A stretch of 64,000 nt of DNA from Sva-07 sp963793335. Lineage in GTDB: Bacteria; Actinomycetota; Acidimicrobiia; Acidimicrobiales; Ilumatobacteraceae. The DNA lies in NCBI GenBank assembly GCA_963793335.1, contig CAWBZS010000004.1, positions 372,001-436,000 of the forward strand, given 5' to 3'. The notes below the pieces were generated by a model. It did no database searches, was not told the DNA's origin, and saw only the letters and a list, made by a program, of their open reading frames with translations. Each line of letters starts with the position of its first letter. The stretch's first letter is position 1. The position numbers and the translations under genes are program-made. Below, piece after piece: positions 1 through 8,144 of this stretch.

Positions 1-252
1 GCCGGCATCGTCGAGTCGAAGTGCTCGCCCGATCGCCAGGAGCACGTCGTCGGACGCGTTGATCCGCCGACCCTGTTCGAGCCACGTGTACCAGGTGAGC
101 GACACGCCGGCGAGCATGGCGACCTCCTCGCGTCGGAGCCCTGGTGTTCGTCGCCCTCTCGCCGATGGTAGGCCGACCTGCTCCGGTCGGGTGGCCTCGC
201 GGCGTGCGCGCAGGAACTCGGCGAGTTCCTGTCGATGGTCCGTTGCAGCCAC
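1..252 (-). CDS. XRE-family helix-turn-helix regulator, N-terminal part (runs off the left edge)
   Basis: Only the first 84 codons are present; the gene continues beyond base 1. The translation has an actinobacterial XRE/MmyB-type HTH: LRREEVAMLAG followed by VSLTWYTWLEQGR at about residues 39-62, then the start of a helix reading LLAIGRALRL. Proteins with this N-terminus usually carry a C-terminal MmyB-like ligand-binding domain, which would lie outside the window. The GTG start at 252 is chosen because a CAGACT hexamer sits 7 bases upstream with no Shine-Dalgarno. It is divergent from the M20 peptidase gene, which it might control (inference). Confidence 0.85.
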   Translation of the reverse strand, partial: MAATDHRQELAEFLRARREATRPEQVGLPSARGRRTPGLRREEVAMLAGVSLTWYTWLEQGRRINASDDVLLAIGRALRLDDAG

Positions 253-259
253 GGCGCAC

Positions 260-265
260 AGTCTG
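260..265 (-). promoter_or_regulatory. -10 box (CAGACT) of the XRE regulator gene
   Basis: CAGACT on the minus strand ends 7 bases before the GTG at 252. It is the CANNNT variant of the window's leaderless promoter pattern. Confidence 0.4.
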
Positions 266-312
266 CCGCAACCCTCTGTGTGGCCGCAGGGTCATCCGGG
301 TGCCAGAAGCAA

Positions 313-318
313 TACGGT
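313..318 (+). promoter_or_regulatory. -10 box (TACGGT) of the M20 peptidase gene
   Basis: TACGGT ends 7 bases before the ATG at 326. This supports that start over longer upstream readings and predicts a leaderless mRNA. Confidence 0.5.
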
Positions 319-325
319 GGAGGCG

Positions 326-1426
326 ATGACGAACTCGACGACCAGCCAGGTCGCGCTCGATGCGATGCTCGATGATCTCCGGACGCTCGTGGAGATCGAG
401 TCACCCTCCTTGGATCTCGACGCGTTGGATGCGTCGGCGTCTGCGTTGGCCGCGATGATCGAGCGGCTGCTCGGTACTCCCGCCACGCTGATCGAGAGCA
501 GCGCAGGGCCGCACGTGCACTGGTCTGGTGGTGGTGAGCCGAAGGTGCTGCTGCTCGGACATCACGACACCGTGTTTCCGATTGGTGCGCTTGCCGACCG
601 ACCGTTCACCGTCGCAGATGGCCACGTCACCGGACCCGGTGTGTTCGACATGCTCGCGGGCATCGTCCAGGCTCTGCACGGACTGGCCACGCTCGACGAC
701 CTCGCTGGAGTGGAACTGCTGTTCAGCGCGGATGAGGAGGTCGGTTCGGCGCAGTCTCGTGAGCTGATCGAGCAGCGAGCTCGAGCGTGCGGCGCGGTGC
801 TGGTGCTGGAGCCGTCGGCGGACGGCGGCTCGTTGAAGACCGGCCGGAAGGGCTGCGGCACGTTCGACGTGGTCGTCCACGGCAGGGCAGCGCATGCCGG
901 ACTCGAGCCCGAGCGTGGGGTCAATGCGCTCGTCGAGGTCGCCCATCAGGTGCTGGCGATCAACGAGATCGGACGGTCCGACGTCGGCACCACGGTGACA
1001 CCGACGGTCGCTGCCGTTGGCACTGCCGACAACGTGGTGCCGGCGTTCGGCCGGATCAAGGTCGACGTGCGCGTCGAGTCGGCGGAGGAGAAAGACCGAG
1101 TCGAAGCGTCGATGGGATCGTTGCATCCTGTCGACCCGGCGGTGACCATCGAGGTGACCGGGGCGATCAACCGGCCGCCGATGCCGGAATCGGCGTCACG
1201 CCAGCTCATGCCGATCGCTGAAGCCGTCGTGCCCGGACTCGTCGGCTACGCCGTCGGCGGCGGCAGCGACGGCAACTTCACTGCAGCGATCGGGGTGCCG
1301 ACACTGGACGGGCTGGGTGCCGTCGGCGGCGGTGCGCACGCCGACCACGAACACGTGGTGGTCGACACGATGCCCGATCGCGCGATGCTGATCGCCGGCA
1401 TCGTCGAACGCATTCTGGCTCGCTGA
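326..1426 (+). CDS. M20 family metallopeptidase (carboxypeptidase G2-like)
   Basis: 366-residue zinc-dependent amidohydrolase of the M20 peptidase family, probably cytoplasmic because no signal peptide is seen. Metal-site motifs are present: GHHDTVFP near residue 80 (His-x-Asp), the bridging Asp in GPGVFDM near 108, SADEEVGS with the catalytic Glu near 137, and a C-terminal GGAHADHEH supplying the last histidine. The middle (GRAAHAGLEPERGVNA) matches the dimerisation lid of CPG2/ArgE-type enzymes. The substrate cannot be told from sequence; N-acyl amino acids or folate-like glutamates are typical. The gene converges on argG. Confidence 0.88.
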   Translation: MTNSTTSQVALDAMLDDLRTLVEIESPSLDLDALDASASALAAMIERLLGTPATLIESSAGPHVHWSGGGEPKVLLLGHHDTVFPIGALADRPFTVADGHVTGPGVFDMLAGIVQALHGLATLDDLAGVELLFSADEEVGSAQSRELIEQRARACGAVLVLEPSADGGSLKTGRKGCGTFDVVVHGRAAHAGLEPERGVNALVEVAHQVLAINEIGRSDVGTTVTPTVAAVGTADNVVPAFGRIKVDVRVESAEEKDRVEASMGSLHPVDPAVTIEVTGAINRPPMPESASRQLMPIAEAVVPGLVGYAVGGGSDGNFTAAIGVPTLDGLGAVGGGAHADHEHVVVDTMPDRAMLIAGIVERILAR

Positions 1427-1453
1427 GTCCCATCCACCGGATCGATCTCGAGT

Positions 1454-1492
1454 GATGAGTTTCCACGCGACCCGTGCGCGCGAAGACTCATC
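1454..1492. terminator. possible hairpin between convergent M20 peptidase and argG
   Basis: GATGAGT at 1454-1460 pairs with ACTCATC at 1486-1492 across a 25-base loop. There is no U-tract. It lies in the only gap between two convergent genes, so a weak bidirectional terminator is possible. Confidence 0.25.
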
Positions 1493-1517
1493 GCTTGTGG
1501 CCTGGGGGAGACGAGGT

Positions 1518-2870
1518 TCAGCGGTCGAGGGCGGGCGTGATGTCGCCGGTGCCGATCGATCCGACCTGGCGGTACACATCGAGCTTGTTGCGGGTGTCGA
1601 CGATGTCGAGGTTGCGCATCGTGAGCTGACCGATGCGGTCGAGCGGACCAAATGCTGCATCTTCCACCCGCTCCATCGACAACCGGTCGGGTTCGTACGT
1701 GAGATTGTCGCTGACCGTGTCGAGGATCGAATAGTCGTCGCCGCGTCGCAGCCGAAGCGTGACCTCCCCGGTGACGGCCGAGCCGACCCAGCGCATCAGC
1801 GGCTCGCGCAGCATCAGGCTCTGCGGGTCGAACCAGCGGCCCTCGTAGAGCAGCCGACCGAGCCGACGGCCCATCGTGCGATAGTTCTCGATCGTGTTCT
1901 CGTTGTGGATCCCGGTGACGAGTCGCTCGTAGCAGATGTGGAGGAGCGCCAGGGCCGGCCCCTCGTAGATGCCGCGACTCTTGGCCTCGATGATCCGATT
2001 CTCGATCTGGTCGCTCATCCCCAGCCCGTGGCGGCCGCCGATGGCGTTGGCTTCCATCACGAGGTCGACCTGGCTGTCGAAGGTGCGCCCGTTGATGGCG
2101 ACCGGCCAGCCCTCGTCGAACCTGACCGAGACGTCTTCGGTCTCGATCTCGACGGCAGGGTCCCAGTGTGCAACGCCCATGATCGGCGTGACGATCTCCA
2201 TGGTGGTGTCGAGTTCTTCGAGCGACTTCGCCTCGTGGGTGGCGCCCCAGATGTTGGCGTCGGTCGAGTAGGCCTTCTCGACCGGGTCGCGGTACGGAAG
2301 GTCGCGCTCGGTCAGGAACTCGCTCATGCCCTGGCGACCGCCGAGTTCGTCGACGAACGTCGGGTCCAGCCAGGGCTTGTAGATGCGCAGGTTGGGGTTG
2401 ACGAGGAGCCCGTACCGGTAGAAGCGTTCGATGTCGTTGCCCTTGTACGTGGAGCCGTCACCCCAGATGTCGACGTTGTCGTCGGCCATCGCGCGAACCA
2501 GCAGTGTGCCGGTGACGACGCGACCGAGCGGCGTGGTGTTGAAGTAGGTCTTGCCGGCGGTGGTGATGTGGAACGCGCCGCACTGCAGTGCGATCAGCCC
2601 CTCGCGGACCAGTTCGTCGCGGCAGTCGACCAGCCTGGCTTCCTCCGCGCCGTAGACCTTCGCCCGGTCGGGCACGGTGTCGAGTTCGGGCTCGTCGTAC
2701 TGGCCGAGATCGGCGGTGTAGGTGTACGGGATCGCGCCACGGTCTCGCATCCAGGCAACCGCTGCCGACGTGTCGAGGCCACCGGAGAAGGCGATCCCGA
2801 CGCGCTCGCCCACCGGGAGCGACATGAGGACCTTGGCATTCGAAGCGGTTGAGGACGCAGCGTCGGACAT
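1518..2870 (-). CDS. argG: argininosuccinate synthase
   Basis: 450-residue enzyme that joins citrulline and aspartate using ATP in arginine biosynthesis. The ATP pyrophosphatase loop AFSGGLDTS is at about residues 27-35. GDGSTYKGNDIERFYRYG and the long C-terminal region match the longer ArgG type, as in E. coli, rather than the roughly 400-residue type usual in mycobacteria. The ATG at 2870 is chosen over in-frame upstream codons because TAGCGT ends 8 bases before it. No other arg genes are in the window, so it is isolated from the pathway cluster. Confidence 0.95.
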   Translation of the reverse strand: MSDAASSTASNAKVLMSLPVGERVGIAFSGGLDTSAAVAWMRDRGAIPYTYTADLGQYDEPELDTVPDRAKVYGAEEARLVDCRDELVREGLIALQCGAFHITTAGKTYFNTTPLGRVVTGTLLVRAMADDNVDIWGDGSTYKGNDIERFYRYGLLVNPNLRIYKPWLDPTFVDELGGRQGMSEFLTERDLPYRDPVEKAYSTDANIWGATHEAKSLEELDTTMEIVTPIMGVAHWDPAVEIETEDVSVRFDEGWPVAINGRTFDSQVDLVMEANAIGGRHGLGMSDQIENRIIEAKSRGIYEGPALALLHICYERLVTGIHNENTIENYRTMGRRLGRLLYEGRWFDPQSLMLREPLMRWVGSAVTGEVTLRLRRGDDYSILDTVSDNLTYEPDRLSMERVEDAAFGPLDRIGQLTMRNLDIVDTRNKLDVYRQVGSIGTGDITPALDR

Positions 2871-2878
2871 GGCCGACG

Positions 2879-2884
2879 ACGCTA
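2879..2884 (-). promoter_or_regulatory. -10 box (TAGCGT) of argG
   Basis: The hexamer ends 8 bases before the argG ATG at 2870. It overlaps the end of the membrane protein gene at 2882, so argG can be transcribed on its own. Confidence 0.5.
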
Positions 2885-3397
2885 CCGGTCGAGTTGCTCG
2901 GGTGGTGCCCGATACGTGCCGGTGAACGATCCCAGTGCGACCAGCAGGACCGCAGCGGCGATCGCGAACTCGACGGTGGCCAGCCCGACCGATCGGGAGC
3001 GGTCGCCGACGGCGATCACTGCGAGCACGAGCGCCCCGACCAGGGTGATCCAGGGCAGGCGGCGCACGTTGTAGCTGGCGAGGCTGCCGAAGAGTGCCGC
3101 AACGAAGAACGGGACGAGTTGGATCACGAGCGGCTGCGGGTTGGAGCGGCTGCCGAGCCACCAGGTGGACAGTCCGATCTCCTCACTTGCCTTCCACACA
3201 CCGAGGTAGGCGACGAACACGCCGATCCAAGTGGCGACCGTGATCGCTCGCCAGGTGGCATCGAGTTGACCGGGACGATGCGGGCGGCGAGCGGGCGCCT
3301 TCGGCCAGGTTTCGCCGACCTCGGTTTCGCTGGCCACCGGGGTGCTCGGAGTGGGCGGCGGCAGCGGGCTGCTGGGCGGCGAGATGAAGTCCGACAC
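2882..3397 (-). CDS. four-helix membrane protein of unknown function
   Basis: 171 residues. A Pro/Ser-rich cytosolic N-terminus of about 45 residues is followed by four predicted membrane segments: around residues 50-66 (ITVATWIGVFVAYLGVW), 90-108 (LVIQLVPFFVAALFGSLA), 114-130 and 138-156. I do not recognise a family. It lies just upstream of argG on the same strand with an 11-base gap, but argG has its own -10 box. The GTG start at 3397 follows a TAGGGT hexamer by 7 bases. Confidence 0.7.
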   Translation of the reverse strand: MSDFISPPSSPLPPPTPSTPVASETEVGETWPKAPARRPHRPGQLDATWRAITVATWIGVFVAYLGVWKASEEIGLSTWWLGSRSNPQPLVIQLVPFFVAALFGSLASYNVRRLPWITLVGALVLAVIAVGDRSRSVGLATVEFAIAAAVLLVALGSFTGTYRAPPEQLDR

Positions 3398-3404
3398 GAC
3401 GCCG

Positions 3405-3410
3405 ACCCTA
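3405..3410 (-). promoter_or_regulatory. -10 box (TAGGGT) of the four-helix membrane protein gene
   Basis: TAGGGT on the minus strand ends 7 bases before the GTG at 3397. It is divergent from the TACCCT box at 3454. Confidence 0.45.
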
Positions 3411-3453
3411 CGGCGGCCGCAGGCACCGGGCCACGCGGAACGGTCGGTCGGGC

Positions 3454-3459
3454 TACCCT
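3454..3459 (+). promoter_or_regulatory. -10 box (TACCCT) of the glycosyltransferase gene
   Basis: TACCCT ends 8 bases before the ATG at 3468. No Shine-Dalgarno lies between them. Confidence 0.5.
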
Positions 3460-3467
3460 GCGGCCCG

Positions 3468-4262
3468 ATGTCCTCCGTCGATCGTACGCAAGACGCTGCA
3501 CTCGTGGACCCGATCGGCGACCCGTTCGAGAAGCTCTCGGTGTTCTACCCGATGTGGAACGAGGAGGAGTACGTCGAACGTGCGCTGACGGCAGGTCGCC
3601 GTGCCTGTGAACAGCTGATGCGCAACGGCGACATCGGCGACTACGAACTGATCGTGGTCGACGACGCCTCGACCGACCGCACCGCGGAGATCGCTGATCG
3701 GCTGGCTGCCGAGGACCCTCGCGTGATCGCGATCCATCATGCGCGCAACCGCAAGCTCGGCGGTGCGATGAAGACCGGGTTTGCTGCGGCGACGGGCGAC
3801 GTGATTCTGTACACCGACGCCGACCTGCCTTTCGACATGGCGGAACTGCCCCGTGCGGTCCGACTGTTGCGCGAGTACGACGTCGACATCGTCAGCGCCT
3901 ACCGCTTCGACCGCACCGGGGAGGGGTATCTGCGCTCGGCGTACACCTTTGTGTACAACCTGCTGATCCGCAGTTTGTTCGGTGTCAAGGCTCGGGACAT
4001 CAACTTCGCGTTCAAGTTGTGTCGCTCGAGGGTCTTCGAGCACGTCGAACTCCGAAGCGAGGGATCGTTCATCGATGCGGAGTTGGTGATCCGGGCCACC
4101 CGCCTCGGCTACGAGATGATCCAGTTCGGTGTCGACTACTACCCACGGACCAGGGGTGTGTCCACGCTGAGTTCTCCGGCGGTGATCACCACCATCTTGC
4201 GAGAGATGTGGGAACTGCGCGGCGACCTGGAGAACATCGAGCGCCTCGTCGAACCGCGTTGA
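3468..4262 (+). CDS. family 2 glycosyltransferase (dolichol-phosphate mannosyltransferase-like)
   Basis: 264-residue GT-A fold enzyme. FYPMWNEEEYVERAL near the N-terminus and IVVDDASTDRTAEIA at about residues 62-76 bind the nucleotide sugar. YTDADLPFD near 115 carries the DxD metal site. HHARNRKLGGAMKTGF is typical of polyprenyl-phosphate glycosyltransferases, which make lipid-linked sugars for cell envelope glycans. No C-terminal membrane anchor is visible. It stands alone, just ahead of an L,D-transpeptidase. The true sugar donor is unknown. Confidence 0.88.
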   Translation: MSSVDRTQDAALVDPIGDPFEKLSVFYPMWNEEEYVERALTAGRRACEQLMRNGDIGDYELIVVDDASTDRTAEIADRLAAEDPRVIAIHHARNRKLGGAMKTGFAAATGDVILYTDADLPFDMAELPRAVRLLREYDVDIVSAYRFDRTGEGYLRSAYTFVYNLLIRSLFGVKARDINFAFKLCRSRVFEHVELRSEGSFIDAELVIRATRLGYEMIQFGVDYYPRTRGVSTLSSPAVITTILREMWELRGDLENIERLVEPR

Positions 4263-4326
4263 CCGATGTCGACCGAGCGCTGGGGATGGCGGTTGCCCGC
4301 GTCCCACGGGCCAGTGCCGGTTGGTA

Positions 4327-4332
4327 GCCTGC
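4327..4332 (+). promoter_or_regulatory. possible -10 box (TAGCCT) of the L,D-transpeptidase gene
   Basis: TAGCCT lies about 46 bases before the GTG at 4379. If used, the mRNA would have a leader of roughly 40 bases, unlike the leaderless neighbours. Confidence 0.3.
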
Positions 4333-4378
4333 AAGGCCAACACCCCTCAACGACCTCGGTGCCTTCGCTGCTGCCACC

Positions 4379-5515
4379 GTGTCCGGACCCGATGTGAACG
4401 ACCGACCTCTCCTTTCTCCCGATGCCCGCAAGTGGATGCCGGCCGCCGCCGCGGCCGGGGTGCTGGCCATCGTGATCGTGGCCGGTGTGGCGCTCGGTGG
4501 AGGACCCACGGACAGCACTCCGCAGCCGAGCGCTGCCACGGTGGCGTTCGCTGCGCCCGCCTCGGTCCCCCCGATCGAATCGGTGGCCACGACGGCGCCA
4601 GAGGTCAAGTCGCAGCTCACGCGAAGCCTGAGCAAGGGCATGGCAGGCGACGACGTCGCCGAACTGCAGCAGCGCCTGACCGATCTCGGATTCTGGCCAG
4701 GCCCGATCGACGGGTACTTCGGCGACGAGACGCGTCGCTCGGTGTGGGCCTATGAGAAGCTCGTCCTCGGGGTTGCGTCCAACGAGCCGACCGGCACGGT
4801 GACCGCGTCCATGTGGGACGAGATGCAGGACTCGTTCAAGATCGCGCCACGGCGCCCGAACTCCACGCCGAACCACACCGAGATCTATCTGCCCGAGCAG
4901 GTGATCGCGGTGTTCCACGACGACAGCGCCGTGTTCATCAGCCACATGTCCAGTGGTGACAACGAAGAGTGGTGCGAAGAGGTCACGATCAGCCCAGGGG
5001 AGTGGAACAACCCCGGTGACGAACCGCTGGTTCGTGGTGAGTGCGGCCGGTCGGTCACCCCCGGCGGCGTGTTCGAGTTCACTCGTCGCATCGAAGGCAT
5101 CCGCCAGGGATCACTCGGCGGCATGTGGGACCCGGTGTACTTCAACTACGGCATCGCGGTCCACGGTGCGTTGAACGTGCCGCTGTATCCGGCTTCGCAC
5201 GGCTGCATCCGTCTTCCGTTGACCCTGTCGCCGACGTTTCAGGACCTGACGGCGACCGGCGACCAGGTCTTCGTGTTCGACGGTGTCGAGGAGCCCGAGT
5301 TCTACGGCGCACAGCTGCCGGTCTTCAACTGGCTCGACCCCGACTACTCCACCACGACCACGACGAGCAGCACGACCACGACCACGCCGCCGACGACCAC
5401 GTCGACCACCAGCACCACGACGACCACGGCACCACGACGGACGACCACCACGACCTCCTCGACGACGACGACGTCGAGCTCGAGCACCACCTCGACCACG
5501 ACGTCGACCCCGTGA
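4379..5515 (+). CDS. membrane-anchored L,D-transpeptidase with peptidoglycan-binding domain and Thr-rich tail
   Basis: 378 residues. Order: short cytosolic N-terminus, one membrane segment at about 19-40, PG_binding_1-type repeat (SLSKGMAGDDVAELQQRL) at about 80-140, YkuD catalytic domain at about 160-320, then about 57 residues of almost pure Thr/Ser. The YkuD catalytic motif is intact: VHGALNVPLYPASHGCIRL holds the His and the Cys nucleophile. L,D-transpeptidases make 3-3 crosslinks in peptidoglycan outside the membrane. A low-complexity Thr tail after the catalytic domain is unusual and may be a glycosylated stalk (inference). GTG at 4394 is an alternative start. The stop overlaps the next gene as GTGA. 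Confidence 0.9.
   Translation: MSGPDVNDRPLLSPDARKWMPAAAAAGVLAIVIVAGVALGGGPTDSTPQPSAATVAFAAPASVPPIESVATTAPEVKSQLTRSLSKGMAGDDVAELQQRLTDLGFWPGPIDGYFGDETRRSVWAYEKLVLGVASNEPTGTVTASMWDEMQDSFKIAPRRPNSTPNHTEIYLPEQVIAVFHDDSAVFISHMSSGDNEEWCEEVTISPGEWNNPGDEPLVRGECGRSVTPGGVFEFTRRIEGIRQGSLGGMWDPVYFNYGIAVHGALNVPLYPASHGCIRLPLTLSPTFQDLTATGDQVFVFDGVEEPEFYGAQLPVFNWLDPDYSTTTTTSSTTTTTPPTTTSTTSTTTTTAPRRTTTTTSSTTTTSSSSTTSTTTSTP
5344..5512 (+). repeat. low-complexity ACC/ACG/AGC codon tract encoding a Thr/Ser-rich tail
   Basis: About 57 codons, nearly all Thr or Ser with a few Pro and Arg, form the C-terminus of the L,D-transpeptidase. The tract is open in several frames on both strands, which produces spurious Val-rich and Arg-rich readings. 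Confidence 0.85.
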
Positions 5516-6459
5516 GCGCCGACTCGGTACACGGCTACGACGAGTTCGGCCTGTTCGACGAGAACATCGCCGAGTTCGACCTGGCTGTGGACCAGGCTCC
5601 CACGGTCGAGCGTGTGGACACCTCGGTGTCGACACCTGGGGGTGCAGCTCGCCGAGTGAGCGCATTGCGCTGGGGCGTCGGCGACCCGGAATTCGTCCTG
5701 GTGCACGGTGGTGCCCAGAATGCTCACACTTGGGACACCGTGGCGCTGGCCCTCGGACGCCCCCTCCTGGCGGTGGACCTGCCCGGTCACGGCCACTCCG
5801 AGTGGCGAGACGACGGCGCCTACAGCCCGGCGAACCTGGCCGACGACCTGGCCGTCGTGATCGCGCAGTACGCGCCCACTGCGTCCTGCGTGGTCGGCAT
5901 GTCGCTCGGCGGTCTGACCGTGATGGAACTCGCCGTGCGTCACCCGCAGCTCGTGCGTTCACTGGTGATGGTCGACATCACGCCGGGGGTCAACGCCGCC
6001 AAGACCAAGGCGATCACCGATTTCGTCGACGGACCCCAAGAGTTCGCCAGTTTCGACGACTTGTTGGCGCGGACCATGGAACACAATCCGACTCGATCGG
6101 AGCGTTCGCTGCGTCGCGGCATCCTCCACAATGCGCATCAGGTCGCCGACGGGTCGTGGCAGTGGCGCTACGACCGCGGGAGCCATGCTCGGGCACGCAC
6201 TCGAGATGCGCAGAGCGACACACCCGAGACAGCGGACACTGAGGAGTTGGCTGCTTCGCCGCTCTGGGAGCACTTCGAGGCCATCCAGAGCCCGATCACG
6301 CTGGTGCGTGGGTCGTTGTCTCCCGTCGTCGATGACGACGACATCGCCGAAGCTCGACGGCGTCAGCCAGACGTCATGGTGCACGTGATCGATGGTGCAG
6401 GCCACAGCGTGCAGGGCGATCGTCCCGTCGAACTCGCCGCGCTGCTCGCCGCCATCTGA
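5512..6459 (+). CDS. alpha/beta-fold hydrolase
   Basis: 315-residue alpha/beta hydrolase. VLVHGGAQNAHTW near residue 64 is the oxyanion-hole HGG loop, and AVDLPGHGHS follows near 88. GMSLGG near 129-134 holds the nucleophile Ser131, an acid lies near RGSLSPVVDDDD, and VIDGAGHSVQGD supplies the catalytic His. The first 45 residues (Asp/Glu-rich) are outside the fold. The GTG start overlaps the L,D-transpeptidase stop in GTGA, so the two are translationally coupled. Substrate unknown; esters or lactones are typical. Confidence 0.85.
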   Translation: MSADSVHGYDEFGLFDENIAEFDLAVDQAPTVERVDTSVSTPGGAARRVSALRWGVGDPEFVLVHGGAQNAHTWDTVALALGRPLLAVDLPGHGHSEWRDDGAYSPANLADDLAVVIAQYAPTASCVVGMSLGGLTVMELAVRHPQLVRSLVMVDITPGVNAAKTKAITDFVDGPQEFASFDDLLARTMEHNPTRSERSLRRGILHNAHQVADGSWQWRYDRGSHARARTRDAQSDTPETADTEELAASPLWEHFEAIQSPITLVRGSLSPVVDDDDIAEARRRQPDVMVHVIDGAGHSVQGDRPVELAALLAAI

Positions 6460-6493
6460 ATCGGACCGAGGCGCGGGCCCTGGACGGGGCGAG

Positions 6494-8047
6494 TCAGAGT
6501 TGGGCGAAGCAACTGTTGCTCCCGGAGATCACCCCGGTGCGAAACGCATCGATCTTCTCGAAGGCGTTGCCGATCACATTGTCGTCGACGCGCAGATCGG
6601 CGATCGACAGCAGCGTCTGGATCGATTCGTCGAGGTCGCCGGGGGACACGCTGACCGAGTCGCGTGTGGCGAGGCGAGGCTGGGGGAGCACGAAGTCGAC
6701 CGGTGTGATCGTCTTGACCCAACCGCCGGTGAGGCAGTCGTTGAGCAGCGAGCGGGCCTCGCCGGTGAGTTCGGACTGCAGGGCGATCTGTGCAGCCTCG
6801 CTCCATGACTGAGCGAGGACGTATCCAACGGCGAAGTCACCGATGCTGTCGTAGAGATCGAGCGCGACGGGCTCGTTGACGTAGACCTCGCTGGTGGAGG
6901 CGCACAGTGCCGTTCCGCTCTCGAAGTCGCCGCGAAGATCCAGGCAGTCGATGTCGGCGCGCCGCTGTGTCACCACGATGGTCAACCGGTCGAGCTCGGG
7001 CAGCTGGTCGGCCAACTCCTCGTCCCAGTAGCGGTTCAGATCTTCGGCGAGGAAGCCGATCAGCTCACCGTCGCCGTACCCGAATACTGCGTCTCCTCCG
7101 GTGGTGACGTCGTCGACGTTGAGGAATTCGTTGGGCATCAGCGGCAGCGGGTTGTCCAGGAGTTGTGCGCATCTGGCGGGTCCCTCGTTGTAGCCCACTT
7201 GGAAGGCTCCGACACGATCGAACCCGGACCCGTGACCGCCGCCGTCGAACTGATCGAGGCCGACGGGGTCGCTCACCTTGGTCATCGCAATCAATCCGGC
7301 GCGCACGTCGCCGTCGCTGAACTCGACGGTCGACGCCTGACCGTTCGCCGCGCGCGCTGTCCATGCCCCAGCGAAGCAATCGGCCTGCTGCTCGGTCACG
7401 ATGGTTGGGAGGTCGCGGTCGAGGCCGCCGAACCGGAACTGGATGGCGTGGGCGTACTCGTGGGCGAGCACGGTGCCGATGGTGGCGGCGCCGTACTGCA
7501 GTGCGAGTTCCACCAGCAGGCCGCGGTCGCCGTCGTCGTACACCATGAAGTCGCCGACACCGCAGTAGAAGGCCACGAACTGGGTGACGTCGTCGTACGT
7601 GGTGCGTGGGACGCCGCAGCCGGGGATGTCATCCGGCCGGGACGGATACGCCGCAAAGATGCCGCCCGCGAGCGGTTCGAACGGCCGGCCGTACATCGCC
7701 GGGTACTGCTCCGACCACCACAGCTCGAGGTCGGTCGCCACGGCCAACAGGAAACTGTCGTAGCTGCGAGGTGGCTTGTTCGTGCCGAAGTCGATGGCGG
7801 CGAGGTCTGGCTGCCCGGCGATGGGTGGCACGCCGATCGTGGTCGACGGTCCGCCGGCCGCGGATTCGTCGAGGGTGGGATCGTCGAGGGTGGGATCGTC
7901 GAGGGTGGGATCGACCGGGGTGACGGTCGGCATGCCGGGGTTGTCGATGGGTTCTGCGCGTTCGGTGGTCACGTCGCTCGGACCAGCACAGGCTGCGAGC
8001 ACCAGTCCTCCGGCGCCGAGCAGCGCAAGCAGTCGCCCGTGAGCCAT
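6494..8047 (-). CDS. putative secreted zinc metalloprotease-like lipoprotein
   Basis: 517 residues. A signal peptide with lipobox LAAC at about residues 17-20 predicts a lipid-anchored exported protein. A linker with three DPTLD repeats follows, then a globular domain with AHEYAHAIQFRFG (HExxH zinc motif) and TEQQADCFAGAW, whose Glu could be the third ligand. The arrangement resembles the neutral zinc metallopeptidase (YpfJ-like) group, but this is not a clear full-length match. Four or more cysteines in the second half may form disulfides. The ATG at 8047 has TACCAT 6 bases upstream. Confidence 0.72.
   Translation of the reverse strand: MAHGRLLALLGAGGLVLAACAGPSDVTTERAEPIDNPGMPTVTPVDPTLDDPTLDDPTLDESAAGGPSTTIGVPPIAGQPDLAAIDFGTNKPPRSYDSFLLAVATDLELWWSEQYPAMYGRPFEPLAGGIFAAYPSRPDDIPGCGVPRTTYDDVTQFVAFYCGVGDFMVYDDGDRGLLVELALQYGAATIGTVLAHEYAHAIQFRFGGLDRDLPTIVTEQQADCFAGAWTARAANGQASTVEFSDGDVRAGLIAMTKVSDPVGLDQFDGGGHGSGFDRVGAFQVGYNEGPARCAQLLDNPLPLMPNEFLNVDDVTTGGDAVFGYGDGELIGFLAEDLNRYWDEELADQLPELDRLTIVVTQRRADIDCLDLRGDFESGTALCASTSEVYVNEPVALDLYDSIGDFAVGYVLAQSWSEAAQIALQSELTGEARSLLNDCLTGGWVKTITPVDFVLPQPRLATRDSVSVSPGDLDESIQTLLSIADLRVDDNVIGNAFEKIDAFRTGVISGSNSCFAQL
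7866..7910 (-). repeat. three perfect 15-bp tandem repeats in the lipoprotein linker
   Basis: Unit TCGTCGAGGGTGGGA (plus strand) occurs three times in a row and encodes repeated DPTLD steps. Because the unit is a multiple of three, copy-number changes would only lengthen or shorten the linker. Confidence 0.9.
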
Positions 8048-8053
8048 GCGGAG

Positions 8054-8059
8054 ATGGTA
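8054..8059 (-). promoter_or_regulatory. -10 box (TACCAT) of the metalloprotease-like lipoprotein gene
   Basis: TACCAT on the minus strand ends 6 bases before the ATG at 8047. Confidence 0.45.
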
Positions 8060-8090
8060 CGTCAGACTTCCTCGCTGGGGGCAGCGCTGC

Positions 8091-8096
8091 TACGGT
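8091..8096 (+). promoter_or_regulatory. possible -10 box (TACGGT) of the liv operon
   Basis: TACGGT lies about 48 bases before the livG GTG. An AGAGGA Shine-Dalgarno sits 7 bases before that start, so the operon has a conventional leader, unlike most genes here. Confidence 0.35.
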
Positions 8097-8144
8097 GGCG
8101 CCGAATCTGGCCGCCATGGGGGTGGTCCGGCGAGAGGACGATCG

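Noticed and set aside
5344..5943. Antisense Val-rich frame over the Thr-rich tail
   Set aside because: It mirrors the ACC/ACG codon tract on the other strand and has no start context or domain.
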